Shown here: in pieces, positions 35,803 through 45,100 of the stretch
Layout of the letters: the number at the start of each line of letters is the position of its first letter
Position numbering within the stretch: position 1 is the stretch's first letter
Source of the DNA: an uncultured Lachnospiraceae bacterium
Lineage (GTDB): Bacteria; Bacillota; Clostridia; Lachnospirales; Lachnospiraceae
Length of the DNA stretch: 64,000 nucleotides
Reading direction: 5' to 3'
Assembly: GCA_949878435.1 (NCBI GenBank)
Contig: CATLAK010000003.1
Span: forward strand, 1 to 64,000
Notes under the pieces: generated by a model
Database searches by the model: none
What the model saw: the letters and a program-made list of their open reading frames with translations, nothing else
Told to the model about the DNA's origin: nothing
Program-made: the position numbers and the translations under genes

Positions 35803-37620
35803 TTATTCATATACCACAAATGCCTCGTTGGCAAAAGTTTGTCTGTATGCATTCTCCTCCATAAAATCCCAAATCGCATGGAGTTTTTGGTCCTGATCAT
35901 AGCTTTCCCTATCTGTGCCCCAAAACGCCATAGCATCATCATTACCTGAGAAATAAGCGTCAATTGCCGGCGTCATAATCACCAGCGGTCTTTCCATATC
36001 ACCTGTTTTTATTTCCTGCGAAACCGACCCAAGTTCTTCAGCGAGCTGAGCCAGAGAACTGGTATTTAAATCTGGCCAAGTAGTATACACTGCCGGCTCC
36101 TTGTCAAGGTAATACGCAAGCCCGGGAATATTTCCATAAAGGATTAATTTCTTATTATTAAATCCAGATTTATTTTCTATCATAAAGGCATTGATTTCTT
36201 CCAAAGTCTCCGCATGCATCTCACTTGTGCGCATTCCCCGAAGCACAGGATTATCGGACACCCTGTACATCCTCTTCTCTCCCCCTTCGCCGTCAAGAAA
36301 GACATAGGCACAGCCAATCCCGATGCTTTGTACCAAAAAGGCAATCAGGATTCCCGCCGTCATGGCTTTCACCGGGAAAAGAGGCACCTTTCCGGAAGCA
36401 TCCAGATACGTCCTTCCCCATCTCACAAAGCGGTAAACCATCCAAAAGACCACCGGCACGATAAAGAACAGATTATTCAGTACAGGCCAGATATGATTGT
36501 TGCTTCCCAAGGGCGTGACAAGGAGCATCAAAAATGCAATGCAGGCAATCAGCCGCCACTGGGCATCCGCCCCTTTAGTAAAGAGCATCCAGAGAAGAAC
36601 CGTAAACGCCACCAGCAAAAAGACCGCTCCCCACTGCAGCGCCGCTTCTTTCTGATAATATTTAAAGTTGAACATCCCCCACTTCCCCAAAACAAAGAAT
36701 AAAAGAGGAATGCAGATGCAGTAAAGCACCTTTCTGATTATAAGGAACTTCTCTTCTTTGATTACAAGAAAGGGAATCCCCGGAAGGATACACAAAATCA
36801 TATAGAGCATCCACTTAAAGCCATGCAGATAGGCATCCAGAATCGCCAACAGCATTTCACCCAAGGTATAATCAGAAGCGCTTCCCGCCATGCCAAAAAC
36901 ACCCGTTATCATATCTCCCAGGGCTCCTGATCCGTAAAGCGCCGAAATCACGGCAAGCCCGCCTGCAAAGGAAACCAGATACCCGGCTGCGCACAGCCCT
37001 GTCTCCTTCAAAATCTGCTGAAAAGATTTCTTTTTCAGGGCGCCGTAATACCACACGCCTATAATGAGGGAAGCCTCCAGAATATTATTCGGAAACCGCA
37101 CCCACACATTACATCCCAGAACGATACCCGCCAGCACCAGGCAGACCGGTCTATTCCCCGCCAGACCCCGGAACAGCAAAATAGCACCCAAAAGGAACAA
37201 AAAGTAGGTAAGATAATTGTACAAAATCACGGTAGGGCACCAGCAAAAACCAATCGCCGCCAGCTCTCCTGCAAAGGCAAGGTGCGCCGGCATCTTCGTC
37301 TTAAAGAACCGATACCCCAATAGCGCCATAAGACTGACAATCAAAGAAGTATACAGCTTCATCCCCAGCATTGTCTGTCCCAAAGGCAGTTTAGTCAAAA
37401 ATGCCCCCGCCGTGTTGGCAAGAAAGGTGAGCAGCATCCAGACGCCGTCCATCTGCCCAAAAAACCGATAGTTCCCAAGACTATATCCTGTATCGGTCAA
37501 ATCAATTCCCTGATTGATTTTCATCAATGGAAACAAGAATAAAATCAAAGGGAAGACCACAGCCTGCAAAATACGCTGCACCCGCTGAATATTTTTTTCA
37601 CTTGCTCTTTTATTTTCCAT
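35803..37620 (-). CDS. Large hypothetical membrane protein of the glycan cluster
   Basis: A 605-residue protein with about 11-12 spans and a soluble C-terminal domain (about 470-605). The first loop contains NQGIDLTDTGYSLGNYRFF, an acidic loop in the GT-C position. The protein resembles in size and layout the 610-residue protein two genes downstream, without obvious sequence identity. AAGGAGAGCGCAG gives a clear start. Its end meets the aminotransferase start region. A GT-C glycosyltransferase role is inferred, not shown. Confidence 0.6.
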   Translation of the reverse strand: MENKRASEKNIQRVQRILQAVVFPLILFLFPLMKINQGIDLTDTGYSLGNYRFFGQMDGVWMLLTFLANTAGAFLTKLPLGQTMLGMKLYTSLIVSLMALLGYRFFKTKMPAHLAFAGELAAIGFCWCPTVILYNYLTYFLFLLGAILLFRGLAGNRPVCLVLAGIVLGCNVWVRFPNNILEASLIIGVWYYGALKKKSFQQILKETGLCAAGYLVSFAGGLAVISALYGSGALGDMITGVFGMAGSASDYTLGEMLLAILDAYLHGFKWMLYMILCILPGIPFLVIKEEKFLIIRKVLYCICIPLLFFVLGKWGMFNFKYYQKEAALQWGAVFLLVAFTVLLWMLFTKGADAQWRLIACIAFLMLLVTPLGSNNHIWPVLNNLFFIVPVVFWMVYRFVRWGRTYLDASGKVPLFPVKAMTAGILIAFLVQSIGIGCAYVFLDGEGGEKRMYRVSDNPVLRGMRTSEMHAETLEEINAFMIENKSGFNNKKLILYGNIPGLAYYLDKEPAVYTTWPDLNTSSLAQLAEELGSVSQEIKTGDMERPLVIMTPAIDAYFSGNDDAMAFWGTDRESYDQDQKLHAIWDFMEENAYRQTFANEAFVVYE

Positions 37621-37645
37621 CTGCGCTCTCCTTTCTGCTGCTGAC

Positions 37646-38758
37646 CTAAAATGCCTGATCCAGCTCTTTTATCTTTTGATAAATCTTCGCCCTTGCAATT
37701 ACCTTCCTTATCGCAAAGGAAAACAACATGCTTCTTAACCAGTCTATGACGATACCTGCTGCAAAAAGAAGCACAACGCAAGCTATAAGCTCCTTCAAAA
37801 AGATTCCGACTCCATATCCTCCCCCCGGGTTCAGGATACCTGCAAGCCATCCATACCAAAGAGACCGCACATCGATATGCTCATGAAGCAGATAGACTCC
37901 AAAGCACAGGCTCCCCATCTTCCGTATGGCATCCGCCAGACGCCCTTCCTTTATGGAAACACGGGAGAATCCATAAAAAAGTCCGATTGCCCCTGTCAGG
38001 CAGAAAATGAAGTTATAGTGAAAAGGAACCGTAAAGTAATAGCCGAAGCCTTCCCATCTCTGGCTCAAGAACCACATGCCAAGGTTAATCAAAAATCCCG
38101 CCAGGCAGCTTCCTATATAGACAGACCATCCTTTTTTTTCAAAAAATCCGCCCCCATACAGGCCAAAATACGCCGCCGTCAGATACACGCAGATAAACCA
38201 AGGAAGATCATAACCGTATCTGTCAAAAGCAAACACAATGGGGCTGATACTTTTGATTCCACAAAACAAAATCAATAGACCGCCTATGGCAATCCGCAGC
38301 TGTTTTTCAGACAGATTCCTCGCTGCTTCATTAAGCACCGGTGAAAGCAGATAAAGCATAAAGTAAGAAGTTGCGAACCAGTAATGTTCCGTCTCTATGG
38401 GAAAGACATATTGCACAAGTCCATAGATTCCCTGCGCCTGCACCACCGTAGGTACACCTAGGAGAATCAAAACCGTCGGAACAAGCAGCGCATAAAACCA
38501 AATCTGACACAAAAGTCCCACCGCTTTGCCGGGTTTAAAACTGCTTTTGACGCCGAAATATCCGCTGATAAACACATAGGTATTCACCGCCACCAGGCAA
38601 AAGGCTTCCAAAAGTCCTCCCAGAATCCTTATCCCGTCAAGAGGGGCATCAAGTGCCGGAAGATAATCCCCATGTGCCAGAAAATGCATGATGATTACCA
38701 TGACCATCGCCAGAATCCTTAATAATTCAAAGTTCACCATGCGCCTGCCTGCTGCCAC
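37646..38758 (-). CDS. Acyltransferase family membrane protein (OafA/Acyl_transf_3 type)
   Basis: A 370-residue protein with about 10 spans. It opens with RRMVNFELLRILAMVMVIIMHF, the conserved start of Acyl_transf_3 proteins with the catalytic-type histidine at the end of the first span. These enzymes O-acetylate or succinylate surface sugars. The frame starts at GTG (38758); the ATG at 38740 is equally possible because neither has a strong site. The gene lies between the flippase and the membrane glycosyltransferases. Confidence 0.85.
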   Translation of the reverse strand: MAAGRRMVNFELLRILAMVMVIIMHFLAHGDYLPALDAPLDGIRILGGLLEAFCLVAVNTYVFISGYFGVKSSFKPGKAVGLLCQIWFYALLVPTVLILLGVPTVVQAQGIYGLVQYVFPIETEHYWFATSYFMLYLLSPVLNEAARNLSEKQLRIAIGGLLILFCGIKSISPIVFAFDRYGYDLPWFICVYLTAAYFGLYGGGFFEKKGWSVYIGSCLAGFLINLGMWFLSQRWEGFGYYFTVPFHYNFIFCLTGAIGLFYGFSRVSIKEGRLADAIRKMGSLCFGVYLLHEHIDVRSLWYGWLAGILNPGGGYGVGIFLKELIACVVLLFAAGIVIDWLRSMLFSFAIRKVIARAKIYQKIKELDQAF

Positions 38759-38827
38759 TTTCCCGTCTCCCTTTCTTTTTCTATCTGCCTTACATCCTCT
38801 CCGTCTGCCAGCTTTCAGGATTATCTC

Positions 38828-40585
38828 CTAACGCTCTCTGGACACCTTCCCGTTTTCTACCCGGTAGACCATATCGCACTTCTCAATGGTCTGAAGACGA
38901 TGGGCAATGATAATCAGCGTCTTCTTCCCGTGGAGCCGGTTGATGGAATCCATAATCGCCGCTTCCGTCTCATTATCCAGGGCTGAGGTGGCTTCATCCA
39001 AAACCAGAACCTCGGGGTCTTCAAACAGCGCCCGCGCAATGCCGATTCTCTGTCTTTGACCGCCGGAAATACGGATGCCCCTCTCTCCTATGCTGGTGTC
39101 AAGCCCCTCCGGCAGCCCCTTCACAAATTCATCTAGCTGGGCTTCCTTAAGCGCCCTCCACACCTTATCATCATCAATATCTTCATCCGCAAAGCCAAAG
39201 GCAACATTTTTGCGGATGGTAGAATCAATCATAAAAATCGTCTGTGGAATATATCCGATATTCTTAAGCCAAGACTGATAATGCTCTCGCACCTCCACGC
39301 CGTCAGCCAAGATTTCCCCTTCCTGCACATGCAAAAGCCCCAGCAGGATATCCACCACCGTAGTCTTTCCCGCGCCGGAAGTCCCCACGATTCCCACTGC
39401 CTGTCCTATAGGAATTTCCATATAAGCATGGTCAAAAATAAGCGTCTCCGTATTGGGGTATTTAAATACAATGTCCTTAAGCTCAATCTTATCCTCAATA
39501 TTTAATTTTTCTACTTCTGCCTTCTTCTGATAAGCGCTTTCATCGTAATTGATCGACTCATCCCTGATTTCTTCCTGAAGATTATCGCTCACCCCCATGA
39601 AGAAGGGCTCAAAGTAAGAAATCGATGTGAGATGGTTGTTGATTCTGTTGGCACAGGGAATCAGCCGCATTGCCGCAACCCCCAGCGCCACCACCTGAGG
39701 CATGATATCCTTCACCTCGGTCCCGCTGACTAACTGAAACATCATATAAAAAATCATGCCGGCTATAGCAAGGGTTTCAATCAAAAGCCTGGGCGTCGCA
39801 TTGTAAAGGTTATACCTCTGCACCGCATTCACATACCCAGCTCCGCACTTGGCATATTCATTGATAAAATAGCTCTCCTTATTGGCTATCTTGATTTCCT
39901 TGATGCCCATCACAGACTGATCGATCCATTTGTATAGTCCGCTGTAATAATCCTGATTTTCCTCCCCCGCCCTTTTCATAATGGGCTTCAAAACACACTT
40001 AATGACCCCCAGCGCCGCAACCAGCACCACCGTCACTGTGATGGTCATCCAGATATCCGTCACAAAGCTGACTCCCACCAAGCAGATAAAAACAATCCCC
40101 TCGCTGAATAGCTGCAAAAGTGACAGAATCAGTCCATACATATTATTGACGTCAGAGGTAATGCTTCTCTGGATGACAGACGTGTCCGCATTGAGATAAT
40201 ACTCGTACGGGCGCTGCATGAAATTGATCATCATCCTTCTGGAAGTCGCAAACTGATTGGTATAGACAAACTTAAGCTGCGCCTTCTGCTGGAAAAACAA
40301 AAAGATATTTTTAAGTACAAAAATCATGATCAGCGCCAGCATGGTAACGATGATCAAAGTCCTGCTGTCGTCATAGGCAATGTGCAAAATATCGCAGAAC
40401 GTCTGAAGACGCTCGCTTTTCTCCACCGCATGCTCGTCTAACACCATCTGCATCACAGGTATGACCATCCCCACGCCTGCAGTTTCCAGAACTGCCCCTA
40501 TGAGCATCATGATCACCAGAACTATCATTATTCTTTTCTGCCGCCCATCAAGCAGCACCATGAGTTTTTTGAAAATTTTATTCAT
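38828..40585 (-). CDS. ABC transporter, fused permease and ATPase (PglK/MsbA-like flippase)
   Basis: A 585-residue half-transporter. The N-terminal six-span domain starts with LLDGRQKRIMIVLVIMMLIGAVLETAGVG, as in PglK-type lipid-linked oligosaccharide flippases. The ATPase has Walker A GTSGAGKTT (about 396-404), the signature ISGGQRQRIGIARAL and Walker B VLVLDEATSALD, followed by the H-loop IIAHRL. It probably flips the lipid-linked glycan made by this cluster to the outside. A promoter-like sequence lies directly upstream. Confidence 0.9.
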   Translation of the reverse strand: MNKIFKKLMVLLDGRQKRIMIVLVIMMLIGAVLETAGVGMVIPVMQMVLDEHAVEKSERLQTFCDILHIAYDDSRTLIIVTMLALIMIFVLKNIFLFFQQKAQLKFVYTNQFATSRRMMINFMQRPYEYYLNADTSVIQRSITSDVNNMYGLILSLLQLFSEGIVFICLVGVSFVTDIWMTITVTVVLVAALGVIKCVLKPIMKRAGEENQDYYSGLYKWIDQSVMGIKEIKIANKESYFINEYAKCGAGYVNAVQRYNLYNATPRLLIETLAIAGMIFYMMFQLVSGTEVKDIMPQVVALGVAAMRLIPCANRINNHLTSISYFEPFFMGVSDNLQEEIRDESINYDESAYQKKAEVEKLNIEDKIELKDIVFKYPNTETLIFDHAYMEIPIGQAVGIVGTSGAGKTTVVDILLGLLHVQEGEILADGVEVREHYQSWLKNIGYIPQTIFMIDSTIRKNVAFGFADEDIDDDKVWRALKEAQLDEFVKGLPEGLDTSIGERGIRISGGQRQRIGIARALFEDPEVLVLDEATSALDNETEAAIMDSINRLHGKKTLIIIAHRLQTIEKCDMVYRVENGKVSRER

Positions 40586-40624
40586 TATACTTCTTCCAGA
40601 TTTTGTATGATTTATAAAAATATC

Positions 40625-40653
40625 ATTCTATTTTACCATAGGTGGCGGTACAA
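40625..40653 (-). promoter_or_regulatory. Candidate promoter for the flippase and leftward glycan genes
   Basis: On the minus strand TTGTAC, 17-base spacer, TAGAAT, about 40 bases before the flippase start. Confidence 0.45.
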
Positions 40654-40670
40654 AGCAAATTTGACACCTC

Positions 40671-41789
40671 TCAAATTTGTTCGTTCTGGCGGTGAATCTC
40701 CGGGGCTTCATACTTATCCATGAAATCTTCCCCTAAGAAAACCTTTTCCTTTACAAAGGTAATCGCATCCGGCACGGTAAAAACAGTAACCACCCGGTCT
40801 AAGGCAAGCCCCTTTACTTCGTTTAAAACTTCCATCGGGAACTTCCCGTCCAGAACGATATGTTCCGGGAACAATTCCTTGTAATCAAGCACATCCCTTG
40901 GGTGGGGTTTAATCAAAATCTGCGCCCTTTGCCCGTCGATTTTGCCGTACTCCTCAATAATATCCCTAAAAATCCGCTTCCTTGTCTCCAAATCGCAGAG
41001 CGGTTCCGAGAGAATCAAGACCTGATGCCCGCATCCCGCACCAAAAGCAAGGGTCTTCTCCAGCTCCTGTCTGTTCTCTATAAAAATGGATACCAGAATC
41101 TCCCTTTCCCCATCTCCCAGACCGCTCACCAGGTCCTTTCGGGGTCTCTCGATGTATTTGGGGCAAGGGTACTGCAAAACGGAAACATCATTGACTTCCA
41201 TATCCAGACAATATTTAGAATACCCATTTTGGATAAAAATAAGATTCTTAGATGCCATCCACGCTTTCAGCTTAAAATGCCCTCGGTTGTCATACCGCGC
41301 CGTATCATAATAGCGGATGCAGTCAAGCCCGTCCTCAAGGGCATGGTAATGAATCTTATGCGTGCTCAGGTAATAGCCTATAGGGTCGGAATCACAGAAC
41401 ACATAGATATCCTCATATTCCCGCAGATCTACCGGCACAAAAGACGCCTGCAGCTTTCCCATAAGCCTGGTGTACTTGATTCTGGCAAGCATATTGACCA
41501 CAATATTCCCTCTGTCCTTGTGATACTTTGCAAGCTCCGGGAAAAAGCTCTCTTCCTTTTCGTCATAAGGAATCACCTTCTCGAACAAGCCGGACCGCTC
41601 CGCCCGCTCTTTCAGATTCCCAAAATCGGTAGACATGGAGCTGAGCATAAGATGCGCCTGCCCCCTTATGGGACCGTCTCCGCCTGTGGGAAGATTTAAC
41701 TCCTTCAGGCAGGAAATATATACGTGATAAAAGGTGTGGCAGATATAAATGCGCCTTTCCGGCTTTCTCTCTTCTTTCACTTTCGCCAA
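40671..41789 (-). CDS. Sialyltransferase-like glycosyltransferase (GT52 type)
   Basis: A 372-residue soluble protein. The N-terminal RIYICHTFYHVYISCLKEL, the YHALEDGLD motif near 147 and the late ILIKPHPRD motif near 296 fit the GT52/polysialyltransferase group, in which HALEDG-like and KPHPRD-like motifs bind the CMP-sugar. With pseF, pseI and pseG encoded 3-7 kb away, a CMP-nonulosonate donor is the natural guess. The frame starts with TTG, only two bases after AAGGAG; a GTG three codons later has better spacing, so the start is uncertain. It heads the leftward glycan block. Confidence 0.55.
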   Translation of the reverse strand: MAKVKEERKPERRIYICHTFYHVYISCLKELNLPTGGDGPIRGQAHLMLSSMSTDFGNLKERAERSGLFEKVIPYDEKEESFFPELAKYHKDRGNIVVNMLARIKYTRLMGKLQASFVPVDLREYEDIYVFCDSDPIGYYLSTHKIHYHALEDGLDCIRYYDTARYDNRGHFKLKAWMASKNLIFIQNGYSKYCLDMEVNDVSVLQYPCPKYIERPRKDLVSGLGDGEREILVSIFIENRQELEKTLAFGAGCGHQVLILSEPLCDLETRKRIFRDIIEEYGKIDGQRAQILIKPHPRDVLDYKELFPEHIVLDGKFPMEVLNEVKGLALDRVVTVFTVPDAITFVKEKVFLGEDFMDKYEAPEIHRQNEQI

Positions 41790-41916
41790 AACTCCTTATG
41801 CTTTATCAATACATGAATCTGCAATCTGTCTTTAACAATATTAGCATAGATTTTTGCCGGATTGCAAGTCAAATACCCCGCTACAGGCAGCAGGAAAATC
41901 AGCTTATAAATATGCA

Positions 41917-41945
41917 TTGTGTGTAACAGGCAAATATTTTATAAT
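41917..41945 (+). promoter_or_regulatory. Promoter upstream of the broken CPBP gene
   Basis: TTGTGT, 17-base spacer, consensus TATAAT, then AAGGAGG at 41968-41974 and the TTG start codon at 41983. Confidence 0.6.
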
Positions 41946-41982
41946 CAAATATATAAGCCGGTGTTTAAGGAGGAATTTAAAT

Positions 41983-42660
41983 TTGAAAAAAGAGTTTACC
42001 CCAAGGGGAGTTGTGATATCGCTTCTTGGCTTTATCCTTTTGTGGACGGTTATAACGGATGCGTGGAGATATTCTTCGTACCTGTTCCCGTCAGATAACG
42101 GAACCTTCTTCTATGGATATATCAGCCGTTTTGCCTAGGTTCTGCCAGCAATTTTTTTGATTGTTACAAAAGATAAGTGCCTGATGCTGCATAGAAAAGA
42201 ATTGTTTTCTCGTCCTCGGTTCAACCGTCAATTCATGTTTGTCTTGTCGGCTGTTCTGTTGTATTGTCTTATATCTATGCTTGTAGTACACAAAGGACTC
42301 TGGATAAACCGGGAAGTCCCCTTCGGGCTGACGGTTATAAAATATTTCATTGTTGGCTGTGTGGAGGAAATCGTTTTCAGAGGATGGGGATATAACGCTC
42401 TTGCGAAAGCTATGCCAAACAGAACTGCAGTAGCAATTTCAACGTTGTTATTCGCACTGCTTCACTGGCCTGCATTCTTTATCAAATTATTCCGGTTTAG
42501 GACGTTTGACTGTGCGGGGCTTCTTGTACAGAGCTTCTCGGCATCATTGTGGGGAATAGTGCTCTGCTGGCAGCTGAAAAAGTCCAGAACTCTCTGGAAT
42601 CCTATTCTTGCGCATTTCATTTATGATTTTCTTACCACAATTCTGATAGGCGGAAACTAA
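41983..42660 (+). pseudogene. CPBP intramembrane metalloprotease gene interrupted by an in-frame TAG
   Basis: The frame starts at TTG with AAGGAGG 8 bases upstream (LKKEFTPRGVVISLLGF). After 51 codons a TAG at 42136-42138 stops it, and the same frame goes on to 42660 without another stop. The second part carries all CPBP (Rce1-like) motifs: EEIVFRGWGYNAL, LLFALLHWP and LAHFIYDF, the glutamates and histidines that bind the catalytic water or metal. A single C-to-T change in CAG would give the TAG. CPBP proteins process prenylated or signal-type peptides and often act as bacteriocin immunity proteins. The end overlaps a second, convergent CPBP gene by four bases. Confidence 0.8.
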
Positions 42661-43352
42661 CCGGCAGGAACACTTTTTCGAAAAAGAAGGAAAAAACAAT
42701 ATATTGCACAAGCAATACACACTATCGTTCCTATGGCTTCTATAATCAATATCGGCTCCGCTGCATACGATCCTAAAAAATCAACCATTGCGTGTATAAC
42801 CATACATGGCAGAATGCTTTTGGTCTTATAAAATACGACAGCAAATACAATCCCCATTGAAAATGCATACACCACTTGCAGCAGAACATAAATCAATGGA
42901 TAATTTCCGATATTTATTAAATGAAAACATCCAAATATCAAACTGGAAATTATAATTGCCTTATTCCTGTCCAGTCTTTGCTCAACAGCCCGGCATAAGA
43001 AACTCCTAAAAATCAGTTCCTCCATCACCCCTATAAAAATGCTGTCCAAAATAGCCGGCATTACATCTATCCCTGCACCTAAAAATACATACGGCAGATT
43101 GACAAGCGGCACAAAAAAAAGAAAGAAATTAGCTTTCAAAAAACCATCCCCTTCCCACCCGCATATACCAAAATACGTCAGCCTTTCTTTTCCTCTTATC
43201 ATAAAGAAAATTACTGCCAGCACTACAAATATGCTAAGCCCCTCAGCCAAAACCTCATTTACATGCATAGTTCCTATCAAAAGCCCGCAAATCAATGATC
43301 GAAACAAGTATAATATCAATGAAACTATCGTCAAAATTCCAGTTCTCTTCAT
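42657..43352 (-). CDS. CPBP family intramembrane metalloprotease
   Basis: A 231-residue protein with about seven spans and the complete motif set: EELIFRSFLCRAVEQR, SLIFGCFHLIN, and CMVIHAMVDFLG. This is the Rce1/CAAX-protease fold used in bacteria for peptide processing and for immunity to self-made bacteriocins. GAGGGAAATC precedes the ATG. It is convergent with a broken CPBP gene and divergent from an SdpI-family gene, a grouping that looks like an immunity locus; no bacteriocin gene is seen. Confidence 0.9.
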   Translation of the reverse strand: MKRTGILTIVSLILYLFRSLICGLLIGTMHVNEVLAEGLSIFVVLAVIFFMIRGKERLTYFGICGWEGDGFLKANFFLFFVPLVNLPYVFLGAGIDVMPAILDSIFIGVMEELIFRSFLCRAVEQRLDRNKAIIISSLIFGCFHLINIGNYPLIYVLLQVVYAFSMGIVFAVVFYKTKSILPCMVIHAMVDFLGSYAAEPILIIEAIGTIVCIACAIYCFFLLFRKSVPAG

Positions 43353-43477
43353 AAGATTTCCCTCACTTATAGTTTTCCTTGCTTTTTCTTTCCTTACATT
43401 TATAATAAAGCCAAAAGCAATATTTTCCGAAAAATAACTCTTCTAATTTTATTACATAAACAAGGAGGATAAGTCCT

Positions 43478-43855
43478 ATGTGGTTTTGGTGGTTTATGTT
43501 TGTTTGCGACCTGCTCATTCCAATACTGATGATCATTTCCGGCAGAATAATGTGGAAACATCCTCCGCAAAAAATCAACGGAATACTCGGTTATAGAACA
43601 ACGCGGTCTATGAAAAATAAAGATACCTGGGAATTTGCCCATAACTATTGCGGAAAACTATGGTGGAAAACGGGCTTCATGCTCCTAATACCATCTGTTC
43701 TCATACATTTTCCGTTTTATAATCGTACAGAAACAGAAATAGGGATAATAGGCAGTATTTTATGCCCCATCCAGTGTGTGGTTATGATAATCCCGATTTT
43801 TCTAACAGAACAAGCGCTAAAAAGAACCTTCACCAATGAAGGTATCCGAAAATAA
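43478..43855 (+). CDS. SdpI family membrane protein
   Basis: A 125-residue protein with three spans (about 3-22, 64-83 and 91-113). Between the first two is the conserved cytoplasmic loop INGILGYRTTRSMKNKDTWEFAHNYCGKLWW, diagnostic of the SdpI/YhfL domain. In Bacillus subtilis SdpI gives immunity to the SDP cannibalism toxin and also traps the SdpR repressor at the membrane. Here only the short SdpI domain is present. AAGGAGGATAAGTCCT gives a good start. No SdpC toxin or SdpR-like gene is next to it. Confidence 0.85.
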   Translation: MWFWWFMFVCDLLIPILMIISGRIMWKHPPQKINGILGYRTTRSMKNKDTWEFAHNYCGKLWWKTGFMLLIPSVLIHFPFYNRTETEIGIIGSILCPIQCVVMIIPIFLTEQALKRTFTNEGIRK

Positions 43856-43957
43856 TTCCCCCAATCAGCACCACACACAATCCCATAATCACTTGTTTAT
43901 CCCACAAGAAGCACACTAAACTCCCACGTATCTGCAATAGCCTTCAAGCAAGAGACA

Positions 43958-44282
43958 GCATCGGCAGGACAGCTGTGACGTGGGGCAGGCGTGGATCAAT
44001 CAGGCACAGGGGGCAGCGTATCCTATCGTTTCAAGTCTTTGCGAAAAATCGGCAATTTCACTTGCAGAATGTTGAATCCCTAGGGTGAAATCGCCATGGA
44101 TGGCGATTTCAGGAACCGCGCGGCATGGATGCCGCTGGTTCCGACCCGACCGCCCTGAAACACCTACACACATTCTGTTAGTGAAATCCGATTTTGAGAA
44201 GAGACTTGAAACGATAGGATACGCTGCCCCCTGTGCCTGATTGATCCACGCCTGCCCCACGTCACAGCTGTCCTGCCGATGC
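43958..44282. repeat. Palindromic structured element, copy 2 (81-bp perfect arms)
   Basis: Arms 43958-44038 and 44202-44282 are perfect reverse complements over 81 bases. The 163-base centre holds AAATCGCCA-TGGA-TGGCGATTT and a hairpin GGAACC...GGTTCC (44112-44142) with inner GCGGCA-TGGA-TGCCGC. The centre is clearly homologous to that of the element at 29082-29452; the outer arms differ between copies although each pairs with itself. It lies between SdpI and pseF; the rest of 43856-44309 holds no gene. Confidence 0.95.
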
Positions 44283-44309
44283 CCCCCTGCTTCACCATAT
44301 AATTACCGT

Positions 44310-44339
44310 TTGCGAAATCCCAATATATGGGTGTATAAT
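44310..44339 (+). promoter_or_regulatory. Promoter of the pseF operon
   Basis: TTGCGA, 18-base spacer, consensus TATAAT, 42 bases before the pseF start codon. Confidence 0.6.
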
Positions 44340-44381
44340 CGATAATATCAAAATTGTAACTTCAAGGAGCAAAGAGGAACT

Positions 44382-45086
44382 ATGAAAGGCAAAAAACTGG
44401 CTATCATCACTGCCCGTGGAGGCAGCAAGCGGATCCCTCGGAAGAACATCAAGGATTTCTGCGGCAGACCCATCCTGTCCTATTCCATAGAGGCTGCCAA
44501 AGAAGCGGCTGTCTTTGACGAGATCATGGTTTCCACGGACGATAAAGAAATTGCCGAAATCGCAAGCACTTTCGGCGCCAAAGTCCCCTTTTTCCGCTCT
44601 AAAGAGACGGCAGGGGACTATGCTTCCACCGACGATGTAATCATGGAAGTGCTGAAATCCTACGCGGAAATCGGGCAGGATTTTGACGCCTTCTGCTGCA
44701 TTTACCCCACAGCTCCCTTTTTAACCGGTGCACGGCTTAAGGGCGCCATGACGCTTTTGGACGCTGCCGACTCCGTTATGCCCGTAGTACCTTTTTCTTA
44801 TCCGCCCCAGAGAGGTCTTATCATCAACGGACACGGTCTTTTGGAAAGACAGTTTCCCGAATATGCCGAGGCACGCAGCCAGGATCTACCAAAAATCTAT
44901 CACGACTGCGGACAGTTTTACGCCTGCCGGACGAAGGCATTTTTAGAGGCGGGCACCACAGACGTAGAAAACCTTCTCCCCCTTGTCCTCTCCGAACTGG
45001 AAGTACAGGATATTGATACCCCGGAAGATTGGGCATTGGCGGAGATAAAATACAACCTGCTGAAAATGGAGCACTCGCAGGAATGA
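44382..45086 (+). CDS. pseF: Pseudaminic acid cytidylyltransferase PseF (NeuA-like)
   Basis: A 234-residue enzyme that activates a nonulosonic acid with CTP to the CMP-sugar. The N-terminus IITARGGSKRIPRKNIKDF is the CTP-binding signature of the NeuA/PseF/KdsB group; MVSTDDKEIAEIA and CCIYPTAPFLTG follow, and SQDLPKIYHDCGQFY is the PseF-type late motif. I favour pseudaminic over sialic acid because of these motifs and because pseI and pseG follow. AAGGAGCAAAGAGG precedes the ATG. First gene of a four-gene operon. Confidence 0.88.
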   Translation: MKGKKLAIITARGGSKRIPRKNIKDFCGRPILSYSIEAAKEAAVFDEIMVSTDDKEIAEIASTFGAKVPFFRSKETAGDYASTDDVIMEVLKSYAEIGQDFDAFCCIYPTAPFLTGARLKGAMTLLDAADSVMPVVPFSYPPQRGLIINGHGLLERQFPEYAEARSQDLPKIYHDCGQFYACRTKAFLEAGTTDVENLLPLVLSELEVQDIDTPEDWALAEIKYNLLKMEHSQE

Positions 45087-45100
45087 ACATGGAGGAACTT

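Noticed and set aside
34773-35864. 363-codon plus-strand frame
   Set aside because: Antisense shadow of the well-supported sugar aminotransferase gene.
40657-40681. CAAATTTG repeat as a terminator of the sialyltransferase-like gene
   Set aside because: Weak AT-rich stem, no T-run after it on the minus strand, and it overlaps the coding end.
40860-41699. 279-codon plus-strand frame
   Set aside because: Antisense shadow of the sialyltransferase-like gene.
8795-42138. Genome-wide amber recoding as cause of the two in-frame TAG codons
   Set aside because: TAG is used as an ordinary stop by intact genes here, for example the TSCPD gene, so two independent CAG-to-TAG changes are simpler.
44000-44260. 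86-codon minus-strand frame with a PIVSSLFSKSDFTNRM segment, also found in the copy at 29262-29564
   Set aside because: It lies inside the palindromic element; the shared peptide reflects the repeat, not a protein family.
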